Origin: Acidimicrobiia bacterium
GTDB taxonomy: Bacteria; Actinomycetota; Acidimicrobiia; IMCC26256; PALSA-555
Direction: 5' to 3'
Length of the DNA: 52,956 nt
NCBI GenBank assembly: GCA_040881685.1
Contig: JBBECS010000017.1
Location: 1-52,956 of the forward strand
The notes under the pieces were generated by a model. The model had not been told where the DNA came from, searched no databases, and was given only the letters and a program-made list of their open reading frames with translations. The position numbers and the translations under genes are program-made. Positions 6,936-14,656 of this stretch are shown in pieces (positions within the stretch are counted from its first letter, which is position 1; each line of letters opens with the position of its first letter).

Positions 6936-7559
6936 CTACTCTCCGAACAGCGACCGCCCGGCGACGAGACGGGCGACGACCTCTTTGACGTCCGCGGCCG
7001 CGATCTCACCGGAATACCGCGCTGCGACCGTGCCGTCGGCTGCGACGAACACGAAGTAGGGGAAGCTGTTCCCCCCGAACGCTTCGAGTGCACGCGACCG
7101 CGCATCGTCGGCCAGGATCGGCTTGAACGGCCAGCCCTCGCGCTTGAGCCACTTCGACGGCGGGTAGTTCGGGTGGACCTCGCTGGTGCCGGTGGCGATG
7201 GTGTCGACCTCGACGCCCTCGATGCTCCCCTGCTTGGCCAGCTTCACGATCAGCGGCACCTCGTCCTGGCAATGCGGACACCAGTGCGCGAGGAAGACGA
7301 CGATCCTCGGCCCATCGCTCGGGCCGACCGTGACCGACTTGCCGTTGAACCCTTCGCCCACGAGCGTCGGCGGTGTGCGCCCGACGGCCGGGTCGTCGGC
7401 CGTGCCGAAGGTGTCGGCGTCGGGCGTAGGAAGGCGAGAGCCCTCCACCTTCACGCGGGGGCCCACCTCCTGCTTGGCGCCGAGCGCCGGTGCGGCCCAA
7501 ACGCCGAGCGCGAGTCCGGCGGCAAGGAAGACGGCGAGGGATCGGGTGGCGGGGGTCAT
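6936..7559 (-). CDS. Secreted TlpA-like thioredoxin-fold protein
   Basis: A 207-aa exported thiol-disulfide protein. The N terminus is a signal sequence (hydrophobic residues about 8-26, then ALGA). The thioredoxin active site is WCPHC at about residues 93-97 within VVFLAHWCPHCQDEVP, and the cis-Pro region is GGNSFPYFVFVAADG. The CPHC dipeptide resembles DsbA-type oxidants. It overlaps the dsbB stop codon by ATGA, so the two are translationally coupled: DsbB in the membrane would reoxidise this extracytoplasmic partner. It follows a CopC/CopD gene, so a role in copper-protein maturation is possible. Confidence 0.88.
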   Translation of the reverse strand: MTPATRSLAVFLAAGLALGVWAAPALGAKQEVGPRVKVEGSRLPTPDADTFGTADDPAVGRTPPTLVGEGFNGKSVTVGPSDGPRIVVFLAHWCPHCQDEVPLIVKLAKQGSIEGVEVDTIATGTSEVHPNYPPSKWLKREGWPFKPILADDARSRALEAFGGNSFPYFVFVAADGTVAARYSGEIAAADVKEVVARLVAGRSLFGE

Positions 7560-8113
7560 GGCGATGTCTCCGGGTCGTGGCGCTGGCCGATGAGCAGCAG
7601 GGCGCCGATGAGCAGGAAGGCACTCAGATCCATGAACGCCAGCGTGATGTACCCGAGTTCCTCGAAGTAGGGCACGGCGCACGGCGCCACGATCGAGCAC
7701 GACGTGGAATCGGACAGCGACGGCACGCGCTCGACGAGCCAGTGGTAGAGCGCGAGCGGCGCGCCCAGGACCACGAACGGCGCCGCGTACCAGAGGGCCG
7801 AGCGGTCGCGCCGGAGCATGCCCACCGCGAGGATCGCCGCGAGCGGGTACATGCAGATGCGCTGGTACCAACAGAGATCGCACGGCACGAGGTCCTTGAC
7901 CTCGGAGTAGAAGAGGCTGCCGAGGGTTGCGACGATTGCAACCACGAGCGCGAGCCTGCGAGCGCCAGGCGCGACGAGCTCAACGACGCGACGAGAGAGA
8001 CGTTGGCCGCCGGCGCGTGAAGCGACTCCGAGACCCACGAGCGCGACGAATGCCGCGTTGGCGATGAGCGTGAGCGCCGTGAAGAAGGAGTTCGCGGTGT
8101 CGAGATCGACCAC
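7556..8113 (-). CDS. dsbB: Disulfide bond formation protein DsbB/BdbC
   Basis: A 185-aa membrane protein with four predicted helices (about residues 10-30, 52-70, 85-100 and 155-175). The quinone-side cysteine pair is C78-D-L-C81 in VPCDLCWYQRICMYP and the outer-loop pair is C139 and C145 (TSCSIVAPC). DsbB passes electrons from periplasmic thiol oxidants to quinone. GTG at 8113 is chosen, 4 nt after the stop of the CopC/CopD gene. It overlaps the TlpA-like gene by 4 nt. The three genes look like one unit for disulfide and copper handling outside the membrane. Confidence 0.88.
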   Translation of the reverse strand: MVDLDTANSFFTALTLIANAAFVALVGLGVASRAGGQRLSRRVVELVAPGARRLALVVAIVATLGSLFYSEVKDLVPCDLCWYQRICMYPLAAILAVGMLRRDRSALWYAAPFVVLGAPLALYHWLVERVPSLSDSTSCSIVAPCAVPYFEELGYITLAFMDLSAFLLIGALLLIGQRHDPETSP

Positions 8114-8117
8114 TGGC

Positions 8118-9914
8118 CTATCTGTCGCCGATCTCGATCTCGGTACGCATGGTGCGCTGGGTGAACTCTGAGACGACCGCCTTGGCCGTGATCTGCCACT
8201 TCCCGGCGATCGGGACCGAGAAGCCTGCTGCCGTGTAGTGACCGGCGCTGATCCGCTCGAGCGGCACCTCGATGCCGGCGATGTCATCCTCCGGAAGCGC
8301 GAACGTGATCGTCAGATCCTCCACATCCTTGGGCTTGCCGCCCGGTGTCAGCGCGCTGACGTGGACCGCGTTCTGTCCGCGCCGACCGGGGACGACCACG
8401 ATGTCGACCCACACATCACTCGACTTCAGCGTGATCCCCACGGCGTTGCCGGCCTCGAGGGCAGCCGCGCCCTTCGCGGGCGGCGCGTTGACGAGCAGCG
8501 CGGTCACCACGAGGACGACGACGGCCACCCCGACCTCGCCCCAGACGGATCGACGGAGCCGGCCAGACTCCCACGCCTCGTATTCCGCGATCTCTTCCTT
8601 GGTCGGCTCCGGCTCGAGATCGTCGTCGGAGCCTCCCGCCACAACCGGCACCCGGCCCCCCGTGGGCTCGCGGGCCGGGTACAGGAACCTCACGATCTCC
8701 CGGCTGAACGTGGCGAGCATCAGGAGCCCGGCGAATAGCAGGACCTTGATGATCAGCATCCGTCCGTACTCGGTGCTCCGCAGCGCGGTCAGGTTTCCCA
8801 CTTGGCGCCACGCCTGGAACGCGCCGGTGGCGACGAGAACCGCGACGCACCCGAACGCGAGCCGGGACCACCGTCGCACCGGCTGCTCCATCTCGGCGAC
8901 GGTTGCGTGCCGCCGCAGCACCACGACCGCGAGCGCGACGAGCCCGCCGACCCACAACCCCATGGCGAGCACGTGCACCGTGTCGGTGACGACCGCCAGC
9001 TCCACGAGATCCCCGCTGCTGGCGTGGCCGGACAGTCCCGGTGTCGCGGCGATCAGCACCGCGAACAGCGCCGCCGCTCCGAGCCACGGCCGGGAAATCG
9101 GCCGCGGCTCGTCTCCGTCGCGCGCGAGGAGGGCCCGGATGATCGGGATGGCGAGCAACAAGAGTGCGAGCCGCGCCACGCCCATCTCGCCGTAGCGCAC
9201 GTCGAGCGTCTCGTTGATCAACGTCGACTTGAACATGTCACCGAGCCCGACGCCGGCCGCATACGCGCCGTAGACGAAGAAGCCAAGCGCGGTGGCGATC
9301 GTCGTCATGGCCCAGCCGATCCACACGAGGCGTCGGTTGGCTCTCGACGCACAGGCCCGATCCGAGACGATCACACCGAACGCCGCACACCCGATCATCA
9401 GGGCCAAGCCCGAGAAGAGCAGCCAGCGCGTGAATCCGTACAGCGCACCCACCGCTTGGTCGCCGCTCTCAATGCCAAGCAGGCGCTCGGCCAGCGCCTG
9501 CGCGCGTGGGCTCGATGCGTTGCCGGCGTTTCCAACCTGGAATGTGAATGCTCCCGTCACGGGATGGGAGTCGGACGACGAGACGCGATACGTGACGGCG
9601 TACGAGCCGTTCTTCAGCTCATCCAGCGGGAGCGTCACGAGGTTGTTCCGGGTCTTCACCTCCCCGGCACCGACTCGCTTGCTGTCGGAGTCGTAGACGC
9701 GGATCGCATCGAACGACGCGTCGACCGGTTCAGAGAAGCTCAGCGAGATGCTCTTCGGCGAGGTCTGCAGCACCTCGCCGGGCGCGGGATTCGACTCCAA
9801 GAGCGACGCGTGCGCAGATGCCGGGCCAGCTGCGATGATCACGAATGCGACGCCGAGGAGCGCGACCACGCCGACGCGGCGGATGTCCTTGGGTCGGATG
9901 TTGGTTGCGATCAT
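8118..9914 (-). CDS. CopC-CopD fusion with C-terminal YtkA-like domain
   Basis: A 598-aa copper-resistance protein. A signal peptide ends at ASA so that the mature chain begins with His35, the N-terminal Cu ligand of CopC proteins (HASLLESNPAPG). The CopC domain runs to about residue 130 and has DSHPVTGAFTFQV with a second His. Eight or so membrane helices of CopD follow (about 155-440). After an acidic cytoplasmic loop there is one more helix and an extracellular beta domain (about 490-598) like FixH/YtkA. The fusion would bind copper outside and move it across the membrane. ATG 9914 gives a short n-region; an ATG 87 nt upstream is possible. It leads the dsbB-tlpA unit. Confidence 0.85.
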   Translation of the reverse strand: MIATNIRPKDIRRVGVVALLGVAFVIIAAGPASAHASLLESNPAPGEVLQTSPKSISLSFSEPVDASFDAIRVYDSDSKRVGAGEVKTRNNLVTLPLDELKNGSYAVTYRVSSSDSHPVTGAFTFQVGNAGNASSPRAQALAERLLGIESGDQAVGALYGFTRWLLFSGLALMIGCAAFGVIVSDRACASRANRRLVWIGWAMTTIATALGFFVYGAYAAGVGLGDMFKSTLINETLDVRYGEMGVARLALLLLAIPIIRALLARDGDEPRPISRPWLGAAALFAVLIAATPGLSGHASSGDLVELAVVTDTVHVLAMGLWVGGLVALAVVVLRRHATVAEMEQPVRRWSRLAFGCVAVLVATGAFQAWRQVGNLTALRSTEYGRMLIIKVLLFAGLLMLATFSREIVRFLYPAREPTGGRVPVVAGGSDDDLEPEPTKEEIAEYEAWESGRLRRSVWGEVGVAVVVLVVTALLVNAPPAKGAAALEAGNAVGITLKSSDVWVDIVVVPGRRGQNAVHVSALTPGGKPKDVEDLTITFALPEDDIAGIEVPLERISAGHYTAAGFSVPIAGKWQITAKAVVSEFTQRTMRTEIEIGDR

Positions 9915-9964
9915 CAGCCGTCCATGCCGGGAGACGTCGAGCCGCACCAGTATCGTCGCTCGTC

Positions 9965-10206
9965 GTGGTCCGGTTCGTGCGGGTGGCACGTACGACGGCA
10001 CTCACCGGGCTCCTCGCGATCAGCGCGTTGGTCCTCGCGGCGCCGCCCGCCGCCGCGCACGGGCTGGGCGGGGTCCAACCGACGCGCTCGCCATCGGCGT
10101 CGGGATCGGCGTGGTGATCGTCGCCGCGCGCCGGGGCGCGCCGAATCCCGACACGCGACGCATGGTGGCTATCCGTCGTTCGCGGGTGACGCATGGAGGC
10201 CGCTGA
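9965..10206 (+). pseudogene. Remnant of a signal-anchored membrane protein gene
   Basis: The frame from GTG 9965 encodes a good signal peptide (FVRVARTTALTGLLAISALV, then PAAAHGLGGVQPT) and stops at about 10117. The AHGLGGxxPT motif is, as I recall, the mature N terminus of larger actinobacterial membrane proteins. The neighbouring frame then gives a hydrophobic helix (ALAIGVGIGVVIVAA), an RRGAPNPDTRR tail and a stop at 10206. N and C ends thus appear joined out of frame with the middle lost. TATCGT lies 8 nt before the GTG. The 3' end overlaps the CDF gene. It may instead be chance, so confidence is modest. Confidence 0.4.
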
Positions 10207-11110
10207 CCGCCGATTCGCAGTCGTGGCACTCGAGCTCCAGGGTTGCGTGCTCGATCCCGAATCGCTCCGCCAACATCGCTTTGAGCGCGTTCCCCCTCGC
10301 TTGCGCGTCGTGCAGGCTCGGCTCTCCATCGAGCACCACGTGGACCGAGAGTGCGGGCAGATCGGTACCGAGCTCCCACACGTGAAGGTGGTGAATCGCC
10401 TCGACGTTCGGTGCGGAGATCAGCGCCTCGTGGAGCGCATTGAGGTCGAGACCGCGCGGGGCGCCTTCCAGCAGGACGGTCGTGGTGTCCCTGAGCAGAC
10501 GCCACCCGCTCACGATCACGAGCACACCGATCAGGATCGACGCAATGGGGTCGGCACGGGTCGCGCCGAACGCGACCACCGCCACGCCCGCCAGGACGGC
10601 GCCACCCGACCCGGCGGCGTCGGCAGCCATGTGGAGCCAGGCGCCGCGAAGGTTGAGCGACTGGCCGCGGAGACGGGCCAACACGACGGCACACGACAAG
10701 TTCACGACCAAGGCGACCGACGCCAACGCGATCACGCCGACACCTTCGACCGCGTCAGGCGAGTCGAGTCGATGAGCAGCTTCGATGAACACCCACACGG
10801 CGACACCGATCAAGAGCACCGCGTTCAGCTGCGCCGCGAGTGCCTCGGCCCGCAGCAACCCATAGGTGTGGCGGCGCGACCCGGGGCGCTCCACCATCGT
10901 CTGCGCGATGAGCGCGATGCAGAGGGCGGCGACATCGGAAGCCTGGTGCGCGGCGTCGGCCAGCAGCGCGAGCGACGAGAAGGCAAGGCCTCCCGCGATT
11001 TCTGCAACGAGCAGACACGCGTTGAGCCCGAGCACCATCCAGAGCACACGACGGACGTCCGCGGACTGCGCGTGCGGGCGCACATGGGAGTGACCGTGAG
11101 CCGCCGTCAC
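10169..11110 (-). CDS. Cation diffusion facilitator (zinc/cation exporter)
   Basis: A 313-aa CDF-family antiporter with a His-rich N terminus (HGHSHVRPHAQ), six membrane helices and a cytoplasmic C-terminal domain. The transport-site residues are HQASD in helix 2 (ADAAHQASD) and HMAAD in helix 5, the H-x3-D pair typical of zinc exporters of the ZitB/CzcD group. The C-terminal domain (HHLHVWELGTDLPALSVHV) is the metal-sensing dimer domain. Its GTG start is 6 nt after TAGCGT, a leaderless pattern. It is divergent from ycnI. Zinc is the likely substrate, but Co or Cd are possible. Confidence 0.9.
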   Translation of the reverse strand: MTAAHGHSHVRPHAQSADVRRVLWMVLGLNACLLVAEIAGGLAFSSLALLADAAHQASDVAALCIALIAQTMVERPGSRRHTYGLLRAEALAAQLNAVLLIGVAVWVFIEAAHRLDSPDAVEGVGVIALASVALVVNLSCAVVLARLRGQSLNLRGAWLHMAADAAGSGGAVLAGVAVVAFGATRADPIASILIGVLVIVSGWRLLRDTTTVLLEGAPRGLDLNALHEALISAPNVEAIHHLHVWELGTDLPALSVHVVLDGEPSLHDAQARGNALKAMLAERFGIEHATLELECHDCESAVSGLHASPANDG

Positions 11111-11116
11111 AGGTCG

Positions 11117-11122
11117 ACGCTA
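11117..11122 (-). promoter_or_regulatory. Predicted -10 hexamer for CDF exporter
   Basis: TAGCGT on the minus strand ends 6 nt before the GTG at 11110. Confidence 0.4.
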
Positions 11123-11201
11123 CTGCGCGGCACTGAGGTGACCGACCGTCCGACCCCGACCGTGCAAGGATTCGGCTCCTCAACGTTCGAAGGAGGGCAC
11201 C

Positions 11202-11708
11202 ATGCTGACGGCCGGCGGACGTTCGCGGCGCTCCATCGTCGTATCTGTCCTGGCGCTCGGTGCACTTCTGCTCGCATGCGCGCCCGCGGCTGCGCACGTC
11301 GAGCCCGACCCGAACCGCGTCGAGCCGGGCGACGCCGTAACTGTCGCCTTCCTGGTGACACACGGCTGCGACGAGTCGCCGACCGTGAAACTGACGTTCA
11401 AGATCCCGAAGGGCGGCACGGACGTCGCGCCGGAGGACAAGGACGGCTGGGAGGCCGCGAAGCAGGGCAAGACCGTCGTCTTCGAGGGCGGGCCACTCGA
11501 CACCGACACCGAGGACAGCTTCGCCATCGGCTTCACCGCACCCAACAAGAAGACGCTGCTGGTGTGGAAGGTCGTGCAGAAGTGCGAAGACGGCGTGATC
11601 CGGTGGATCGACACGTCGGAAGGGGCCGAGGAGTCACCGCCCGTGGTCGGGGTGGGCAAGGACGCACCCGAGGAGCACGGGGAAGAAGCCGAAGAGACCG
11701 GTCACTGA
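11202..11708 (+). CDS. YcnI-like (DUF1775) secreted copper-binding protein
   Basis: A 168-aa exported protein. A signal peptide of about 31 residues ends APAAA, so the mature chain starts with His, the single-His brace seen in YcnI copper proteins (HVEPDPNRVEPGD). The DUF1775 beta-sandwich follows, with VTHGCDESPTVKLTFKIP and FAIGFTAPNKKTLLVWKVVQKCEDG. The tail is acidic and lacks the C-terminal membrane anchor found in many members. A good ribosome binding site (GAAGGAGGG) precedes ATG 11202. With CopC/CopD and DsbB nearby, an extracytoplasmic copper function is the best guess. Confidence 0.85.
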   Translation: MLTAGGRSRRSIVVSVLALGALLLACAPAAAHVEPDPNRVEPGDAVTVAFLVTHGCDESPTVKLTFKIPKGGTDVAPEDKDGWEAAKQGKTVVFEGGPLDTDTEDSFAIGFTAPNKKTLLVWKVVQKCEDGVIRWIDTSEGAEESPPVVGVGKDAPEEHGEEAEETGH

Positions 11709-11741
11709 CCCGCAGCGCTCAGGCGAAGCCGACCTCCGCGC

Positions 11742-11779
11742 TTGCCATGAACTGAGAATCACTCTTAGAATTAGTCTCA
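11742..11779 (+). promoter_or_regulatory. znuCB promoter with tandem overlapping Fur/Zur-type boxes
   Basis: TTGCCA (11742-11747), an 18-nt spacer and TAGAAT (11766-11771) end 7 nt before the znuC ATG, so the mRNA is probably leaderless. Two 7-1-7 boxes overlap by three bases: TGAGAATCACTCTTA (11753-11767) and TTAGAATTAGTCTCA (11765-11779). The outer arms TGAGA/TCTCA are perfect inverted repeats. A Fur-family repressor bound here would cover the -10. Confidence 0.65.
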
Positions 11780-12537
11780 TGACCGCCACCGCGGCGCCTG
11801 CGCTCAAGGCCGAAGGCGTCTCCTACACGTATGGCCGCGAGCCTGTGCTCGTCGACGTGGCGCTCACGGTCGCTCCCGGCGAGTTCTGTGCCCTTGTGGG
11901 GCCCAACGGTTCCGGCAAGTCCACGCTGGTTCGCATCCTCCTCGGGCTCCTGACCCCCGCTGCCGGAACCGTCCGCTGTCTCGGTGTCGAGCCCGGGCAC
12001 GTCCCCGACCGGTGGCGCATCGGCTACGTGCCCCAGCGCCACGCCCTGGCTCCGGCACTTCCGGCCACCGTCGAGGAGGTCGTGGCGACCGGACGGCTCG
12101 CACGGCGCGGCTGGTGGCGCCGCCCGACGGGCGCCGATCGCGAAGCCGTCCAACACGCGCTCGAAGCGGTCGCGCTCGCACCGTTCGCTCGGCGTGCGGT
12201 CGGTTCACTGTCGGGAGGCGAGCAGCAACGGGTGCTCATCGCCAAGGCACTCTCGAGCGAGCCCGCGCTGCTCGTGCTGGACGAACCGGTCGCCGGCGTC
12301 GACGCGGCATCACAACGAGAGTTTCGCGACTCCGTCGTGCACGAGGTGCGCGAGCACGGCGCCGCGGTTCTGCTCGTGACCCACGAGCTCGGGGCGGTCG
12401 CGAACGACCTCGACCACGTGCTGGTGCTCAAGCGCTCGATCGTGTTCGATGGCAAGCCCACCGAGCTCGCGGCGCGCGGCGTGAGCCTGGGTGTGCACAC
12501 AGACGACCTGCCGCTCTGGCTCGAACGCCTCACGTGA
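11779..12537 (+). CDS. znuC: Metal (zinc/manganese) ABC transporter ATP-binding protein
   Basis: A 252-aa ATPase of the ZnuC/MntB type. Walker A is GPNGSGKST (about residues 37-45), the ABC signature is LSGGEQQRVLIAKAL, Walker B is LLVLDEPVAGVD and the switch His is in LVTHELG. It would energise metal uptake through the membrane protein encoded next. Its stop codon overlaps the permease GTG (GTGA). The promoter carries a tandem Fur/Zur-type operator, so expression is probably repressed when metal is plentiful. No substrate-binding lipoprotein gene (ZnuA type) is in the window. Zinc is inferred from the operator and family; manganese or iron remain possible. Confidence 0.88.
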   Translation: MTATAAPALKAEGVSYTYGREPVLVDVALTVAPGEFCALVGPNGSGKSTLVRILLGLLTPAAGTVRCLGVEPGHVPDRWRIGYVPQRHALAPALPATVEEVVATGRLARRGWWRRPTGADREAVQHALEAVALAPFARRAVGSLSGGEQQRVLIAKALSSEPALLVLDEPVAGVDAASQREFRDSVVHEVREHGAAVLLVTHELGAVANDLDHVLVLKRSIVFDGKPTELAARGVSLGVHTDDLPLWLERLT

Positions 12538-13379
12538 GCGTGCTTGCGGCACTGCCGCTGCCCTGGCCGTTCGACACCGAATCCACCCAGCTCGCGCTCG
12601 GTGCCGGCGCGATCGTCGCCGCGTGCTCGCCGCTGATCGGCGTCTTCATCGTCCAGCGCCGTCAATCCCTGATGGGTGACGGAGTCGGTCACGTCGCATT
12701 CGCCGGGGTGGCCGCGGGGTTCCTCCTCGAGGTGTGGCCCGTGTGGACCGCGTTGGGCTTCGCGATCGTGGCCGCGCTCGTGATCGAACTGCTCCGCAGT
12801 CGCGGGCGCGCGACGGGCGACCTCTCGCTCGCGCTCGTCTTCTACAGCGGGTTGGCGGCGGCGGCAGTGATGATCGGCAAGTCCGACGTGAGCCACGAAC
12901 GCATCGAGAACTACCTCTTCGGCTCGATCCTCGACCTCGGCACTGACGATCTGCTGACGATCATCGGGCTCGGGATCGCAATCTTGGTGGTCCTGGCGAT
13001 CGTGGGGCGGGCGCTGTTCGCGATCTCGGTGGACGAAGAGGCGGCTCGTGTGACCGGCTTACCGGTCGACGCGTGCAATGCGACCCTCTCCGTGCTGACC
13101 GCGGTGACGATCGTGGCTGCGATGCGTGTGCTCGGGATCTTGCTCGTCGCCGCGATGATGGTGCTCCCCGTGGCGTCGAGCCGGCTCGTCGCCCGCTCGT
13201 TCCGCGGCACGGTGGTCTTCGCGGTTGCCGTCGGCGTGGTCGCAGCGGTCGGCGGGCTCGCCGCCGCCCGGGCGTGGGATCTCGAGGCGGGTGGCTCGAT
13301 CGTGCTGTGCGCCGCGGTGCTCTACGCGATCGTGGCGGCTACCGGGCTGGCTCAGCAGACGGCGCGCACCGACGGGTAA
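12534..13379 (+). CDS. znuB: Metal ABC transporter permease
   Basis: A 281-aa membrane protein of the ABC-3 (ZnuB/MntC) family with about eight helices. Typical segments are SPLIGVFIVQRRQSLMGDGVGHVAFAGVA near the N terminus, the coupling-loop region VDEEAARVTGLPVD and the helix LGILLVAAMMVLPVASSRLVAR. The GTG start lies inside the znuC stop (GTGA), so the two are translationally coupled. Its last 28 nt overlap the convergent M23 peptidase gene. The required binding protein must be encoded elsewhere. Confidence 0.88.
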   Translation: MSVLAALPLPWPFDTESTQLALGAGAIVAACSPLIGVFIVQRRQSLMGDGVGHVAFAGVAAGFLLEVWPVWTALGFAIVAALVIELLRSRGRATGDLSLALVFYSGLAAAAVMIGKSDVSHERIENYLFGSILDLGTDDLLTIIGLGIAILVVLAIVGRALFAISVDEEAARVTGLPVDACNATLSVLTAVTIVAAMRVLGILLVAAMMVLPVASSRLVARSFRGTVVFAVAVGVVAAVGGLAAARAWDLEAGGSIVLCAAVLYAIVAATGLAQQTARTDG

Positions 13380-14464
13380 GGGTTCACCGCCGAGCCGTGG
13401 CCCGGGTGGATCTCGAAGTGGGTATGGGTTGCGGTGTAACGGGCGTCGCCCGTGTTGCCGACGTACCCGATCACCTCGCCCTGCGCGACCCGGCGGGCAC
13501 CGCCCTCGTACGAGTCGAGGTGGAAGTAGTAGTAGAGGTTGCCGTCGTCGCCGCTCAGATAGGCGCCGTTGCCCGACGTGCCGCCCGACTTGAACTGCAC
13601 ATTGCCCGACACCACCGCAACGTTCGGCGTGCCGCGGGCGGCCATGAGGTCGACGCCCTGGTGGCGACCTTGGTGACGGGGCGCGCCCCACGAGTCGATG
13701 AAGGTGACGGCGCCGCGGATCGGGCAGATGATGCCGCCGACGACGGCACCCCCCGAGACGCCACCGCTGCGGTTGCTCGCTGACCGCGCGATCGAGGCGG
13801 CGATCTCTTGTGCGCGCTGGGCCTCGGCCTGGAGTCGCAGGTACTCCTCGAGCTCGTTGAGCGCGGTCTGGGCTGCTCCGAGCCGTGCTTGCACCTGGGC
13901 CTGCTCCACCTCGGCCGCGGCGAGCGCGTCCTCCTGCTCAGCCCGCCGCACTTCGAGGGCCGTGTGCTGCTCTTCGAGCAAGACGGTGAGCTTCGCGAGC
14001 CGCTCGATCGCGTTGTCCTCGCGCCGCTTGGTGTTCCCCAGCATCTTCTCGCGGCGAACGCCGTCGAGCGGATCAGCGTCGGTGAGGAAGGCCTCGCCCT
14101 GGAGCGCGCCGCGGCCGGTGTACGCGGCGACCGCGCGCTGCTCCGCGATCAGCTGGAGGCCCTCGGCCTCCTCACGGTTCTTGCGGATCTGCTCCCGGAG
14201 TGCCGCGATCTCCTCGGTCACCTGCTCGTAGCGCCCGATCGCGGCCTCGTACTCGGCGGCTGCGGCGTCGGCGGCTTGCTGGGCGGCGATCACCTTGGCC
14301 TTGGCGTCGTCGAGGGCGCTGGCCGCTGCTGGCCCTGCGGCCGCTCCCACCACCGCGGCCGACAGGGCCAAGCTCGCCAGCAGCGCCACGGATCGGCGCC
14401 CCCACCGGCGTACAGGTGGCACAGGGGTAACTCCGGGCAGCGTTGGAAACATCGGCAACATCAT
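13352..14464 (-). CDS. Secreted M23-family metallopeptidase with coiled coil
   Basis: A 370-aa exported protein of the EnvC/NlpD layout. It has an N-terminal signal/anchor helix (about residues 24-48), a long coiled coil (about 50-225) and a C-terminal LytM/M23 domain. Zinc ligands are H and D in HQGVDL (H-x3-D) and the H-x-H in THTHFEIH. M23 enzymes cut peptidoglycan cross-bridges; with the coiled coil it may be a hydrolase or hydrolase activator at division. ATG 14464 or the adjacent ATG 14461 is the start. A perfect hairpin lies 10 nt upstream in the leader. The 3' end overlaps znuB by 28 nt. Confidence 0.87.
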   Translation of the reverse strand: MMLPMFPTLPGVTPVPPVRRWGRRSVALLASLALSAAVVGAAAGPAAASALDDAKAKVIAAQQAADAAAAEYEAAIGRYEQVTEEIAALREQIRKNREEAEGLQLIAEQRAVAAYTGRGALQGEAFLTDADPLDGVRREKMLGNTKRREDNAIERLAKLTVLLEEQHTALEVRRAEQEDALAAAEVEQAQVQARLGAAQTALNELEEYLRLQAEAQRAQEIAASIARSASNRSGGVSGGAVVGGIICPIRGAVTFIDSWGAPRHQGRHQGVDLMAARGTPNVAVVSGNVQFKSGGTSGNGAYLSGDDGNLYYYFHLDSYEGGARRVAQGEVIGYVGNTGDARYTATHTHFEIHPGHGSAVNPYPSVRAVC

Positions 14465-14473
14465 GGGGGCGCG

Positions 14474-14496
14474 TCCCGACGACGGGGTCGTCGGGA
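14474..14496. other. Perfect hairpin in 5' leader of M23 gene
   Basis: TCCCGACGAC, a 3-nt loop (GGG) and GTCGTCGGGA form a perfect 10-bp stem. A possible -10 (TACCCT, minus strand, 14509-14504) lies upstream, so the hairpin would be in a leader of about 34 nt just before the start codon of the peptidase gene. Confidence 0.5.
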
Positions 14497-14584
14497 GCCG
14501 CCCAGGGTACGCGTCGCTCGCTACCCGGCACAACGCCCACTGACCCGGCACCTTTCGCCCCTTCCGTCGGTAGCCTGCCGCTCT

Positions 14585-14656
14585 CCCGCTCACGGCGCTC
14601 CGCGCCGGGCTGCTTGGGCCACGGCTACCTGCGGCGCGCTCGGTAGCCTCCGGCTC
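14585..14656 (+). repeat. Dispersed promoter element, internally deleted copy
   Basis: This copy starts CCCGCTCACGGCGCTCCG like the core of the 3607 element, lacks about 27 nt in the middle, and resumes at TACCTGCGGCGC. It then has the 6-nt gap, TAGCCT (14644-14649) and exactly 7 nt to the ATG at 14657. The last 31 nt match the 3607 copy at about 28 positions. Confidence 0.75.
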
